Source of the DNA: an uncultured archaeon | Lineage (GTDB): Archaea; Halobacteriota; Methanosarcinia; Methanosarcinales; Methanoperedenaceae | Direction of reading: 5' to 3' | Length of the DNA: 64,000 nt | Assembly: GCA_902384525.1 (NCBI GenBank) | Contig: CABMCA010000089.1 | Coordinates: 1 to 64,000 of the forward strand | Notes under the pieces: generated by a model | What the model was told of the DNA's origin: nothing | The model's input: the letters and a program-made list of their open reading frames with translations, nothing else | Databases searched by the model: none | Shown here: piece by piece, positions 1 through 9,503 of the stretch | Layout: each line of letters opens with the position of its first letter | Position numbering within the stretch: position 1 is the first letter of the stretch | Translations under genes and position numbers: made by a program

Positions 1-807
1 CTGGCAGGAAATAATCTGCTTAACCCGTATTCCTGGGAGTTCACAACCATCCCGGATATAATTCACCCATCTGTAACCGGGAATACACCTGTCGGAACTA
101 ACGTTGCGAATAGCTCCTCTATAACTGTGACTTTTAGCGAAGCGATGAATACCGCATCAGCTGAATCGGCATTCTCCACTATTCCTGCAACCACAGGGAG
201 CTTTAGCTGGAGCGGGAACAAATTAATCTATACCCCTGATTCCCTGAATTACAGCACAGCGTACAATGTCACAATTGGAACCGGTGCAGTGGATCTTGCA
301 GGCAATAATTTGTCATCTGTATTTGAATGGCAGTTCACGACAGCAGCAAAGTCTTCCATGATCAAGAATCCGGGATTTGAATCTGGAACATCCCCATGGA
401 CGAAATCCACAAATGGCGTCATGACGTTCAGTGCAGCAGCACCAGGCTATGAAGGAAGTTATGCTGGAAAGCTTGCTATTAGCAGCATTGGTACTAACAT
501 CCAGATATATCAGGGTATAACTCTGGAACCAAACACACACTATCGCCTGAGTTTCGCAGCATATTCGACAACAGGACATGATATGATCGCAAGGCTGATC
601 CTGGGAGTTTCACCATATTCTACAATCGGAACAGCTTATACAGCCAATCTCAACAATACCTGGCAGACTTTCACGACAGAATTTGACAACGCAGGCACTG
701 TGACCACTGCACGTTTACAATTCTTTTTGGGAAGTACAACACCTGGTTTAGCAGCGGCAGGAGATATCTACTACATAGATAATGTGGTGCTGGAGAAGAT
801 TATTTAA
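1..807 (+). CDS. Secreted Ig-like / carbohydrate-binding protein, C-terminal part
   Basis: The reading frame is open from base 1, so the gene is cut by the window edge and the ATG at 127 in the ORF track is internal. The visible part holds the end of one bacterial Ig-like (Big_5/SbsA type) domain, a complete second one (both end in the LAGNN...WxFTT pattern) and then a jelly-roll carbohydrate-binding-like module (CBM4_9 type) that starts at NPGFESGTSPW and ends at YYIDNVVLEK. That module is related to the N-terminal module of the three genes downstream. The role is presumably extracellular, either surface layer or adhesion. The next gene begins only about 58 bases after the stop and could be cotranscribed. 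The N-terminus and any signal peptide are outside the window. Confidence 0.8.
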   Translation: MAGNNLLNPYSWEFTTIPDIIHPSVTGNTPVGTNVANSSSITVTFSEAMNTASAESAFSTIPATTGSFSWSGNKLIYTPDSLNYSTAYNVTIGTGAVDLAGNNLSSVFEWQFTTAAKSSMIKNPGFESGTSPWTKSTNGVMTFSAAAPGYEGSYAGKLAISSIGTNIQIYQGITLEPNTHYRLSFAAYSTTGHDMIARLILGVSPYSTIGTAYTANLNNTWQTFTTEFDNAGTVTTARLQFFLGSTTPGLAAAGDIYYIDNVVLEKII

Positions 808-864
808 TACCTCCTCCCTGTCGTTTTTTTGTTGAAAATAAATATTCAGGGGAAACGAAAAAAT

Positions 865-3800
865 ATGTTGGAGAAAAATATGTTAGGAATAAAAGTGGGA
901 TGGAGAACGTATACAGGACTTATTTGTATCTTGCTTTTGGCTTTTTACCCGGTTACATCTTTAGCCGAATCGGTTAATATTGTATTAAACCCCGGTTTTG
1001 AGTCAGGCACGACTAATTGGGTATTTGCCACCAATGGCGCAGGGAGATTCTTAAATGATGTTCCGGGCCCTGTAAGCCCACATGCGGGACATATCAATAT
1101 TTTGACTCCCGGGACAAGTGTCCAGCTATACCAGAAAGGTCTCGTACTTGAACCAAAAACATTATATCGACTGAGCTTCAAAGCATATTCGAACACAGGC
1201 CATGATCTTTCGATTTCGCTAATAAAGCACGGTTCACCTTATACGAATTATGGATTATCGAATTATGTAGTAAATCTTGGTACTACGTGGAAGGATTATT
1301 CTATCCAGTTTAATACTTCTGGTTTTTCAGGAACGGTAAACGATGCCCGCCTTATGTTCTGGCTTGCTCCTTATGACGCTGCAGGGGATCAGTATTATAT
1401 TGATGATGTAACACTGGCACTCGTCTTTCCGCCTGAACCGGACACAACCCCTCCTAATATTACTTTATGGTACGGGAATTACCAGACCTTTGGACAAATT
1501 GGTGTTCCCCAGCAGTGGGTGAACATCCTGGGCAATGTGCAGGATGCATCCGGAGTCAGCTCTTTGAACTATTCCTTGAACAATGGAATAATAACGAATC
1601 TATCCATAGGACCCGATACCCGTCTTGAATCAAGCGGTGATTTTAATGTAGAGATCAACCACACTGACCTTCTCTGCGGAGATAACCAGTTAGTTATTAC
1701 AGCGGCAGATACTAAAGGAAATTCAAGGAATGAAATTGTATCGATCAATTACTTCTGCAACAATGTATGGCCTAAAAACTATACCATTAACTGGAGCGAT
1801 ACGGCGAGTATCCAGGAGGCGGCACAGATCGTGGATGGCCGATGGATCAAAGAAACAAACAGTATCCGTCCAGCCGTAATAGGTTATGACCGTTTGGTCA
1901 CAATTGGTGATATGACCTGGAAAGACTTTGAAATCACAGCCCCGATCACCCTCAATACTCCTCTTAATTCACTCTCTGGTCCAAATTTTGGTTTTATCAC
2001 CAGATGGCAGGGGCACTGGGACTGGAACATTACCTATCCTGCATATTGGAGAGGTAAACAACCAAGACCTGCATGGTATCCGCTGGGCGCTCTGGGTGTA
2101 TACATATGGGTACCCTCGATCAAAGACTATCGATTGCAGATCATCGGGAACAACATGAAAGTTATCGCAAATGATACGAGTGGAAAACATCTCTCTGTTG
2201 GCGTTCCCTATATATTCAAGATGAGGGCGGAGACTAATGGAACAACAACCCGTTATTCCCTCAAGGTATGGGAACAGAACAGGGCTGAACCTGCCGAGTG
2301 GACCATCAGTGGTTATGGGCCCACCGGAGAATTGAAACAGGGTTCAGTCCTGCTCGCTGCTAATAATGCCAATGTCAGCTTCGGGAACGTCACTATCAGG
2401 TCATTATCCAGGGAAGATCCCTTCCCTGAAATCAGGAATGTGTGGGTTGAAGTATATGAAAATAATGCAACTGTACGATGGAATACAAGCAAACCGGCTT
2501 CTGGCAAGGTTTCATACGGATTGAGCGCAGCCTATGAGAATGGCAGTGTGTATGATGGAATAATGGTCTTATCTCATGCGATCCTCCTGAATAATCTACA
2601 ACCAGGAACCACATATCATTATAAGATCAACTCCACCGATAGTGGAGGAAAATCTGCAAATACTTCTGACATGACCTTTACCACCAAGCCAATATCGCCC
2701 CCTGTTATAATATCGCAGCCTTTGAACCAGACGATTCTCAATGGGTCGGCGGCGACCTTTAGTGTGGCAGCTAACGGAACTGAACCTTTGAGTTATCAGT
2801 GGAAGAAAAACGGCGTAAATATAACGGGTGCAACAGGCTCTTCCTACATAACCCCTGTAATGAGCCTTTTAGACAATGGCACAAAGTTCAGTGTTCTTGT
2901 TCGGAATTCTTATGGCAGTGTAACAAGCAATGAGGTAAGGCTTACGGTAATCGAAGCGCCTCTCATAACGTGGTGGGATACATCAAGGCGTTTCCGCGTC
3001 CCTGTCACGGTTGATCCTGCAGGGTTTGAACGATATGAGAAACCAGTTGATGTGAGCGTGAACTTCACACAGATGCTGCGAGTATATGGACAGGCAGGCA
3101 CATTTGATGAAAACTCGATCCGGGTTGTTGAAACCGACAGCCTGGGGACAATATTGAATGATTCGGTGTCATTCCAGTTCGATAAAGACCCTGGTTTCGA
3201 TGCAGTTACCAAGGCGTCTGGGACTATCGTTTTCATTATGAATGGTACCACACAGGCAAACGAGATCAGGCATTATCATTTTTACTTTGGTACTTCAGGG
3301 GGATCCTACACGCCTCTTTCAGTAGCGCCTCTCATTACACTGACCGATAATGTCACTGATGAGGGACAAAACAGCTACCGGATCGAAGCCTTTGGGAGCA
3401 CATATTTCTTCCAGAAAGGAACCGGCGGATTCTCAAGCTGGCTTGATGCATCTGGAAATGACTGGATCAGTTATACTACGTCCGTTCCGGATGGAAAATA
3501 TCGTGGTATTCCCAATTCTGTTAATCCTGAGGGATACTTCCATCCATGGGCTACTGCATGCTGTACAAGTACAATACTATCCCGGGGGCCAATGAAGATA
3601 AGGATACGTTCAGTTACCAATGATGGAAAGTGGGAAAGCTTATGGGACATCTACCCTCAATATGCCACGATGACCATGGTAAAAGCTGATCACAATTATT
3701 GGTTCCTCTATGAGGGGACACCGGGTGGGACCCTGGAACCAAATAAAGACTTTATGGTCAGATCCGATGGGACAAGGACTTTTCTTAACCGGAGTTGGAA

Positions 3801-4881
3801 TACAGATATTCCAGGCAATGAATGGGCTTATTTCAGTGATCCTGCGGTAAATCGTTCATTGTTCGCTGCACATCACGAAGATGACACATCAAAGGATACA
3901 TACTGGCCATTTAAGACGGATATATTAACTGTCTTTGGCTTTGGCAGGACTGATAATCCTGCGGTAGGGTATCTTTCGACCGTCCCCCAGCATTTTACGA
4001 TCGGTCTGATGAATGGGACGGAATTCCCTCAAAATTCAAAGATAATTTATTCAGCCTATAAGGATCTAACAATTACGAAAAGCATAGCTGAAAAATATAA
4101 TACCGTAATGCCGCTGGGTATTGTTATTCAACCTGCGGATCAGAAAGTCGAAACTGGACAAACCGCAACATTCAGCATATTAGCTTCGGGCACAACACCA
4201 CTGATCTATCAGTGGCAGAAGAATGGTGTGAACATCTCAGGAGCGACTAATGCATCGTACACGACTCTTCCTGCGATCCAGTCAGACAGTGGATCGATAT
4301 ACCGGGTAGTTGTAACAAACACAATAGGTAGTGTTACCAGCAATCCGGCAATGCTGACTATTTCACCGCCACCAAAACAGGTTGTCTTTTTAGATGTTGT
4401 CTATACCCACACTACAACCAATAAAGCGTTTTCATCATTCAGTATTCCTTTCGGGTTCCCAAGTAACCTTGTTTCTCCTATCGATTATGCACACGGAACA
4501 GCCTACCAGAGGATCCAGGTAATCACCAAACCAAGCACGAAAATCGTACAATACCAGCAATGTGTATTCCAGGATGGGATTCTTGCAAATAAGCAGGTAT
4601 GCACAACGGCCTCTAAACTGCAATTCTCAAGCATAGGCACCTACTATGCTAATCAGTCGATGACATCATTATTCCAGTATAGCAATATCTCATGGAATCG
4701 GGCTCTTTTTCTCCAGGAGCTCATTGTTAAGGATGGAAGAGGCTGGCCTGTGGATGATAGATATGGATTCCTGGGAACATGGATCGGAAGTCCAGACTTT
4801 AGTCTCTATTATCCAATGCAGGTACGGTATACATACATAATAGTGGCCCCCGGAGGTGGAGAACCAATATGGCCAAAATAG
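865..4881 (+). CDS. Large secreted multidomain protein (CBM-like, FN3, Ig-like domains, conserved C-terminal domain)
   Basis: About 1,338 residues. I prefer the ATG at 865 over the TTG at 829 because the protein then starts MLEKN, like the paralogue at 6820, with GGGGAAAC upstream. An N-terminal hydrophobic signal (GLICILLLAFYPVTSLA) leads into a CBM4_9-like module (NPGFESG to YYIDDVTL), a laminin-like/DUF1080-like region, an FN3-type domain (NATVRWNTSKPASGKVSYG), an Ig-like domain (YQWKKNGVNITGA), a long region of unknown fold containing WWDTSRRFRVPV, a second Ig-like domain and a C-terminal domain shared with the next two genes (SPIDYAHGTAYQR ... SLYYPMQVRYTYIIV). No catalytic motif was recognised. 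It is probably a cell-surface or exported polysaccharide-associated protein. Confidence 0.82.
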   Translation: MLEKNMLGIKVGWRTYTGLICILLLAFYPVTSLAESVNIVLNPGFESGTTNWVFATNGAGRFLNDVPGPVSPHAGHINILTPGTSVQLYQKGLVLEPKTLYRLSFKAYSNTGHDLSISLIKHGSPYTNYGLSNYVVNLGTTWKDYSIQFNTSGFSGTVNDARLMFWLAPYDAAGDQYYIDDVTLALVFPPEPDTTPPNITLWYGNYQTFGQIGVPQQWVNILGNVQDASGVSSLNYSLNNGIITNLSIGPDTRLESSGDFNVEINHTDLLCGDNQLVITAADTKGNSRNEIVSINYFCNNVWPKNYTINWSDTASIQEAAQIVDGRWIKETNSIRPAVIGYDRLVTIGDMTWKDFEITAPITLNTPLNSLSGPNFGFITRWQGHWDWNITYPAYWRGKQPRPAWYPLGALGVYIWVPSIKDYRLQIIGNNMKVIANDTSGKHLSVGVPYIFKMRAETNGTTTRYSLKVWEQNRAEPAEWTISGYGPTGELKQGSVLLAANNANVSFGNVTIRSLSREDPFPEIRNVWVEVYENNATVRWNTSKPASGKVSYGLSAAYENGSVYDGIMVLSHAILLNNLQPGTTYHYKINSTDSGGKSANTSDMTFTTKPISPPVIISQPLNQTILNGSAATFSVAANGTEPLSYQWKKNGVNITGATGSSYITPVMSLLDNGTKFSVLVRNSYGSVTSNEVRLTVIEAPLITWWDTSRRFRVPVTVDPAGFERYEKPVDVSVNFTQMLRVYGQAGTFDENSIRVVETDSLGTILNDSVSFQFDKDPGFDAVTKASGTIVFIMNGTTQANEIRHYHFYFGTSGGSYTPLSVAPLITLTDNVTDEGQNSYRIEAFGSTYFFQKGTGGFSSWLDASGNDWISYTTSVPDGKYRGIPNSVNPEGYFHPWATACCTSTILSRGPMKIRIRSVTNDGKWESLWDIYPQYATMTMVKADHNYWFLYEGTPGGTLEPNKDFMVRSDGTRTFLNRSWNTDIPGNEWAYFSDPAVNRSLFAAHHEDDTSKDTYWPFKTDILTVFGFGRTDNPAVGYLSTVPQHFTIGLMNGTEFPQNSKIIYSAYKDLTITKSIAEKYNTVMPLGIVIQPADQKVETGQTATFSILASGTTPLIYQWQKNGVNISGATNASYTTLPAIQSDSGSIYRVVVTNTIGSVTSNPAMLTISPPPKQVVFLDVVYTHTTTNKAFSSFSIPFGFPSNLVSPIDYAHGTAYQRIQVITKPSTKIVQYQQCVFQDGILANKQVCTTASKLQFSSIGTYYANQSMTSLFQYSNISWNRALFLQELIVKDGRGWPVDDRYGFLGTWIGSPDFSLYYPMQVRYTYIIVAPGGGEPIWPK

Positions 4882-4918
4882 TCCTTGCTCCATTGCTTTA
4901 ATGGATACTGCAGGGGAG

Positions 4919-4974
4919 ATCAATCACAAAAGTACAGAGCTTTGACGTTTTTCTCTGTGCCCTTTGTGGTTGAT
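4919..4974. repeat. Imperfect 21/22-bp inverted repeat after the first large gene
   Basis: The left arm reads ATCAATCACAAAAGTACAGAG. The right arm, read on the other strand, gives ATCAACCACAAAGGGCACAGAG. The arms are separated by about 13 bases, so the RNA would fold into a long hairpin, and the element lies 38 bases after a stop codon. It resembles the dispersed CACAAAG/CACAGAG intergenic palindromes of Methanosarcinales genomes. It could be a mobile-repeat relic or act as a transcription terminator. Confidence 0.55.
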
Positions 4975-5060
4975 TTAGGAAAAAAGGTATTAATTCTGTA
5001 ATATCTCAGAAAATCAAATAGTAAGAACCTGATATTTTGGATTTAAAAATCCAAGTGTCA

Positions 5061-5182
5061 AACGTTATTAAATTTATAATCTGGAGATAATAAACTATAA
5101 AATTTGTATATAGGGTTATATAAACTTTAAAAATCTAAAATAATTGAAAAAATTATAGAAGTATTTATGCAGATTAACATTG
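5061..5182 (+). promoter_or_regulatory. Promoter region, copy A of a duplicated upstream sequence
   Basis: AT-rich sequence that aligns well with 6643-6766, the region upstream of the next paralogue. Shared blocks include GTTATTAAATT, AACTATAAAATTTGTA and AACTTTAAAAA. A TATA-like element (GTATTTATGC, about 5159-5168) lies about 30 bases before the ATG at 5194, so the transcript would be leaderless or nearly so. The duplication of genes therefore included their control region. Confidence 0.5.
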
Positions 5183-5193
5183 ACTAGAATTTG

Positions 5194-6546
5194 ATGTTAA
5201 ATAAAAGAATTTTTGGAAATAACATGGACTGGAAATATATTGGACTTATTTGTATCCTGCTTTTGGCGGTTTACACGGGTCCATCCTCAGCGGTATCGAC
5301 AAATCTAATTTTAAATCCTGGTTTTGAGTCAGGCACAACTTATTGGTCACTCTATACTGATGGCTCCGGGTCGTTCTTGAATGATGTTCCCGGCGTTGCA
5401 AGCCCACATGCGGGACATATCAAAATTATAAAGCCCGGGACAAACGTCCAGTTGTTTCAGAAAGGTCTTGTACTTTTACCCGATACACTTTATCAACTGA
5501 ATTTCAAAGCATATTCAAACACAGGCCATGATCTTTCAATTTCGCTAATGAAACATGGTTCACCTTATACCAAATATGGATTATCCAATTATGTGGTAAA
5601 TCTTGGCACAACATGGAAGGATTATTCTATCCAGTTCAAGTCTTCCGGTTTTTCGGGGACCGTAACTGATGCCCGACTTATGTTCTGGCTGGCTCCTTAT
5701 GATGCTGCAGGGGATCAGTATTTCTTTGATGATGTAACATTGACTTCTGCATCTGTTACGCCTCCAACAACGGAAAAACCCACAATTACCACGCAACCAA
5801 TAAGCCAAAAAGTCGTACTGGGAAGTGCTGCAACGATGCGAGTTGTCGCCACTGGCACAGCACCGCTGAGATATCAATGGCAGAAGAATGGTGTGAACAT
5901 CATTGGAGCTACAGGCGCAACATATATAACGCCAGCTACAAAGTTATCTGACAGTGGTTCCAGTTTCAGAGTAATTGTATCGAATAATGTCGGAAGCGTT
6001 ACCAGCAATGCAGCAACATTGACTGTCATATCCGCGCAAAAACAAGTTATCTTTTTAGATGTGACCTTTACCCATAATACTACAAGAAAAGCGTTCACAC
6101 CATTCCCAATTCCTCCGGATTTTCCAGACAACCTTGTTTCCCCTATCGATTATGCACATGGAACAGCCTACCAGAGGGTCCAGGTAATCACCAAACCAAG
6201 CAATAAAATAGTGCAATATCAACATTGTGTATTCCAGGATGGTATTCTTGCAAATAAGCAGGTATGCACAACGGCCTCTAAACTGCAGTTCTCAAGCCCA
6301 GGTACCTACTATTCCAATCAATCGATGACATCGTTATTCCAGTATCCATATATTTCCTGGGACAGGGCTCTTTTAGTACAGGAGCTTATTGTCAAAGATA
6401 GCAGAGGCTGGCCCGTGGACGATCGATATGGTTTTAGCGGAAAATGGATCGGCAGTCCGGACTTTAGCCTGTATTATCCAATGAAGGTACGATATACTTA
6501 CATAATAGTGGCACCGGGCGGTGGAGAACCGGTATGGCCGAAATAG
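5194..6546 (+). CDS. Secreted CBM-like / Ig-like protein, tandem paralogue 2
   Basis: 450 residues from the ATG at 5194; the TTG one codon earlier is less likely because the paralogues start ML. A signal peptide (GLICILLLAVYTGPSSA) is followed by the CBM4_9-like module (about residues 30-190, NPGFESGTTYWS to QYFFDDVTL), one Ig-like domain (about 200-285, YQWQKNGVNIIGATGATY) and the shared C-terminal domain (about 290-450, SPIDYAHGTAYQRVQ ... WPK). It is a compact version of the preceding protein, lacking the FN3 and unknown middle region. There is no clear ribosome binding site, which fits a leaderless message from the TATA-like element at 5159-5168. Function unknown; extracellular carbohydrate binding is inferred. 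Confidence 0.8.
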   Translation: MLNKRIFGNNMDWKYIGLICILLLAVYTGPSSAVSTNLILNPGFESGTTYWSLYTDGSGSFLNDVPGVASPHAGHIKIIKPGTNVQLFQKGLVLLPDTLYQLNFKAYSNTGHDLSISLMKHGSPYTKYGLSNYVVNLGTTWKDYSIQFKSSGFSGTVTDARLMFWLAPYDAAGDQYFFDDVTLTSASVTPPTTEKPTITTQPISQKVVLGSAATMRVVATGTAPLRYQWQKNGVNIIGATGATYITPATKLSDSGSSFRVIVSNNVGSVTSNAATLTVISAQKQVIFLDVTFTHNTTRKAFTPFPIPPDFPDNLVSPIDYAHGTAYQRVQVITKPSNKIVQYQHCVFQDGILANKQVCTTASKLQFSSPGTYYSNQSMTSLFQYPYISWDRALLVQELIVKDSRGWPVDDRYGFSGKWIGSPDFSLYYPMKVRYTYIIVAPGGGEPVWPK

Positions 6547-6642
6547 CACTCACAGCATTCGAATTAATGAATTATGCTGTTTTTATTATAATATTTTATG
6601 TAAAAACAATATCATAACTTATAAATTAAAATAAAAACATAT

Positions 6643-6766
6643 AATGTTATTAAATTGATAATTAGATGAGAATGAACTATAAAATTTGTAAATAAGATAC
6701 ATTGAACTTTAAAAACTCAATATAATCCAAAAAAATCATCGAAATACTTATACAGATTCATACCTG
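6643..6766 (+). promoter_or_regulatory. Promoter region, copy B of a duplicated upstream sequence
   Basis: Aligns with 5061-5182. The TATA-like element is AATACTTATACAG near 6743-6755. The predicted start point is about 25 bases further on, which gives a leader of roughly 45 bases carrying GAGGAAAGG before the ATG at 6820. Copy A lacks that binding site, so the two copies have diverged in how translation begins. Confidence 0.5.
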
Positions 6767-6819
6767 ATACGAATTTAATCTACAATAATTTTAGTTGGAA
6801 GTAGAGGAAAGGAATAAAG

Positions 6820-8220
6820 ATGTTAGAGAAGAAATTTTTAAGAATAAACATAGGATGGATAAAGTATACAGGACTTATTTGTATCCTGCTTTTGGCGGTT
6901 TACCCTGGTCCATCCTCAGCCGCACCGGTGAATATAATTTTAAATCCTGGTTTTGAGTCAGGCACAACTTATTGGTCATTCTATACTGATGGCTCCGGGT
7001 CGTTCTTGAATGATGTTCCGGGCGTTGCAAGCTCACATGCGGGACATATCAAAATTATAAAGCCCGGGACAAACGTCCAGTTGTTCCAGAAAGGTCTTGT
7101 ACTTTTACCCGATACACTTTATCAATTGAATTTCAAAGCATATTCAAACACAGGCCATGATCTTTCGATTTCGCTAATGAAACATGGTTCACCTTATACC
7201 AAATATGGGCTATCGAATTATGTGGTAAATCTTGGCACAACATGGAAGGATTATTCTATCCAGTTCAAGTCTTCCGGTTTTTCGGGGACCGTAACTGATG
7301 CCCGCCTGATGTTCTGGCTTGCTCCTTATGATGCTTCAGAGGATCAGTATTTCTTTGATGATGTAACATTGACTCCTGCATCTGTTACGCCGCCAACAAC
7401 GGGAACACCCACAATTACGACGCAACCATCCGGCCAGACAGTTGCAGTTGGATATACTGCCACGTTCGGAGTGACAGCCACAGGAACTGCGCCACTGTCA
7501 TACCAATGGCAGAAAAATAGTGTGAACATCCTGGGAGCGACGGGCGCAACATACACGACGAAACCAACCACATTGTCTGATAATGGAGCCATTTTCAGGG
7601 TAATCATATCGAATTCTTTAGGAAGTGTAACAAGCAATGGAGCAAAACTGACTGTTAGTTCTACACCCCCGTCAAATAAACAACTGGTAGTACTCGATGT
7701 GAATTATCAACACAGTACAACGATCACCAAGATTCCGCCGCTAAATGCTATTTCCGGAATGTCAGCATCTTTCTTTAATTTCCCGTCTTATGTTCCCGAC
7801 AACCTCATATCGCCAATCGATTACGCGCACGGCACAGTATATCAGAGGCTTCAGGTTTTCACTAAACCGAGCACGAAGACCGTTAAGTACCAGATATGTT
7901 TTTTCCAGGATACTATTACCCAGCCAAAGCATGCCTGTACCAATCGTGATTTATTGGCATTCAATAAGACAGGTACATACTATGCCTCTCAGCCATTGTC
8001 AAACATATATCAATCTGACCATATCGACTGGGGCCGGAAGCTTCTTATTATAATGCTGGATATGACCGATAAGAACGGAGTTCTAATTGATAGTAGACCT
8101 GTTTATAATATGGGCAAAATATGGGATGGATCCCCGAACTTGGCTCTCTATTATCCAATGAATGTACGGTATACAGCAATAATAGTGCCCAAAGGAGGCG
8201 GAGCGCCAGTCTGGCCATAA
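6820..8220 (+). CDS. Secreted CBM-like / Ig-like protein, tandem paralogue 3
   Basis: 466 residues. The start is supported by GAGGAAAGG eight bases upstream. The signal peptide (GLICILLLAVYPGPSSA) and the CBM4_9-like module are nearly identical to those of the preceding gene, pointing to recent duplication. The Ig-like domain (YQWQKNSVNILGATGATY) is moderately diverged. The C-terminal domain is clearly more diverged and has an insertion around TKIPPLNAISGMSASFFN, but it keeps SPIDYAHGTVYQR and LYYPMNVRYTAIIVPKGGG. The modular gradient (conserved front, diverged back) suggests domain-wise recombination or different selection on the C-terminal domain. Function is not known; surface or exported location is inferred from the signal peptide. 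Confidence 0.8.
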   Translation: MLEKKFLRINIGWIKYTGLICILLLAVYPGPSSAAPVNIILNPGFESGTTYWSFYTDGSGSFLNDVPGVASSHAGHIKIIKPGTNVQLFQKGLVLLPDTLYQLNFKAYSNTGHDLSISLMKHGSPYTKYGLSNYVVNLGTTWKDYSIQFKSSGFSGTVTDARLMFWLAPYDASEDQYFFDDVTLTPASVTPPTTGTPTITTQPSGQTVAVGYTATFGVTATGTAPLSYQWQKNSVNILGATGATYTTKPTTLSDNGAIFRVIISNSLGSVTSNGAKLTVSSTPPSNKQLVVLDVNYQHSTTITKIPPLNAISGMSASFFNFPSYVPDNLISPIDYAHGTVYQRLQVFTKPSTKTVKYQICFFQDTITQPKHACTNRDLLAFNKTGTYYASQPLSNIYQSDHIDWGRKLLIIMLDMTDKNGVLIDSRPVYNMGKIWDGSPNLALYYPMNVRYTAIIVPKGGGAPVWP

Positions 8221-8270
8221 GTTTGTTTCTTTGCAAACTTTCCGCCCTGGCATGAAAAAATCATGAACAA

Positions 8271-8320
8271 CTAACTGTATGAACAAGAATGAACTTAATT
8301 CCAGAGTTCATATTAGTTAG
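8271..8320. terminator. Inverted repeat between convergent genes, possible bidirectional terminator
   Basis: CTAACTGTATGAAC at 8271-8284 pairs with GTTCATATTAGTTAG at 8306-8320, with one bulged base and about 21 bases of loop. It sits between the stop of the paralogue array and the stop of the convergent acyltransferase gene. That position suits a two-way terminator, but archaeal termination more often relies on T-runs, so this is tentative. Confidence 0.35.
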
Positions 8321-8324
8321 CTGT

Positions 8325-9407
8325 TTATGGGTTAAGATTTTTACGATAGGTATTGCCTACAAGAAATCGTCCAAAAGGTAATCGACTAATAATTATTACA
8401 AATATTAACGATGTAATCAATACGACTGAAAAAAGTAGGAAGTTATAATAAAAAGAGTGATTATCAATATGCAACATATCAAATGATCTTGATGAAATGC
8501 TCAGGAAAAGTGCATGGCTTAAATAAATGCCAAATGAATTTTGACCGAATTTTTTCAATAATTGTGCAGGTAATTTCAGATTATCAGTGATTTTTAATTC
8601 ATTACTAAATTTAAATGCAATAATAATACTTAAGGTTGCATAGATCAATGTTTGTGGCCGCAGCCAGAATATGTTTTTATCCTGCAATCCATTTGAAAAG
8701 TAAGAAATATCAAGAGATACAAAAGTGATTAAAAATAAGAAAATAAAATATTTTAATGATCTATCGGATATCTGATATTTATTATTATCAATATTATAGC
8801 CCATTATCATTCCAAAAACGAAATAAAATATCCAGAAAATGAACACTTTTTTTAATATTTTTTCACTTAGATAGTCGAATTGATAATAATATGCAAAAAT
8901 AATTAATAAATTAAAGAAAAAAATTAAAAAAAGCAAGTTTGTATGTTGCTCTTTGAATTTTAGAAAATATTTCAAAATAAATGGAAATATCAAATAAAAT
9001 TGAATTATTAACACTATATAATATAAATGAAATTCTGCATTTCCGGTGATAAGTTTCCTGATTATAGAAATCGGATTGATATCGAAGGTTTTTTCAATTT
9101 CAACTGTATTATATATAATATATATAAACGACCATATTAGATAAGGGATTAGAATTGCCAGAAAACGTTTCCTTATGAATTCTTTATAATTCATCTTTAT
9201 ATCCCCATAATTATATGTCAAAACCAGGCCTGAAATAAATATGAAAAAAGGAACAGAAAATGCCGACAAATTGATCGTATTTATATACATAGTATATAGA
9301 AAATCATTGTTTAAAGGATATTCTGTGCCCAACGTATGTATGGCAACAACCCCAATGATTGCAAGGCCCTTCAAATAATCAAGATTAGTAAGATATCTTT
9401 TTCTCAT
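8325..9407 (-). CDS. Membrane acyltransferase (acyltransferase 3 family)
   Basis: 360 residues, almost entirely hydrophobic, with about ten predicted membrane segments. The N-terminus (NLDYLKGLAIIGVVAIHT) contains the invariant early His of acyltransferase-3 (OafA/WecH/NodX-like) proteins, and FIFISGLVLTYNYG matches the second conserved block. The family moves acetyl or other acyl groups onto sugars of surface glycans, so the likely role is decorating the polysaccharide made by the divergent cluster that begins at 9504. The gene is strikingly AT-rich, like the flippase and methyltransferases next to it and unlike the genes after 14.6 kb, which suggests transfer or a separate origin. Confidence 0.8.
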   Translation of the reverse strand: MRKRYLTNLDYLKGLAIIGVVAIHTLGTEYPLNNDFLYTMYINTINLSAFSVPFFIFISGLVLTYNYGDIKMNYKEFIRKRFLAILIPYLIWSFIYIIYNTVEIEKTFDINPISIIRKLITGNAEFHLYYIVLIIQFYLIFPFILKYFLKFKEQHTNLLFLIFFFNLLIIFAYYYQFDYLSEKILKKVFIFWIFYFVFGMIMGYNIDNNKYQISDRSLKYFIFLFLITFVSLDISYFSNGLQDKNIFWLRPQTLIYATLSIIIAFKFSNELKITDNLKLPAQLLKKFGQNSFGIYLSHALFLSISSRSFDMLHIDNHSFYYNFLLFSVVLITSLIFVIIISRLPFGRFLVGNTYRKNLNP

Positions 9408-9503
9408 CAGTTCTCATAATTTTCGATTCTATTTCCAAACTATATATATGATTCTATGAACAAGGTATTTAAGCCTGATTTGGTCATTAAAGGAAAGTCA
9501 ATT

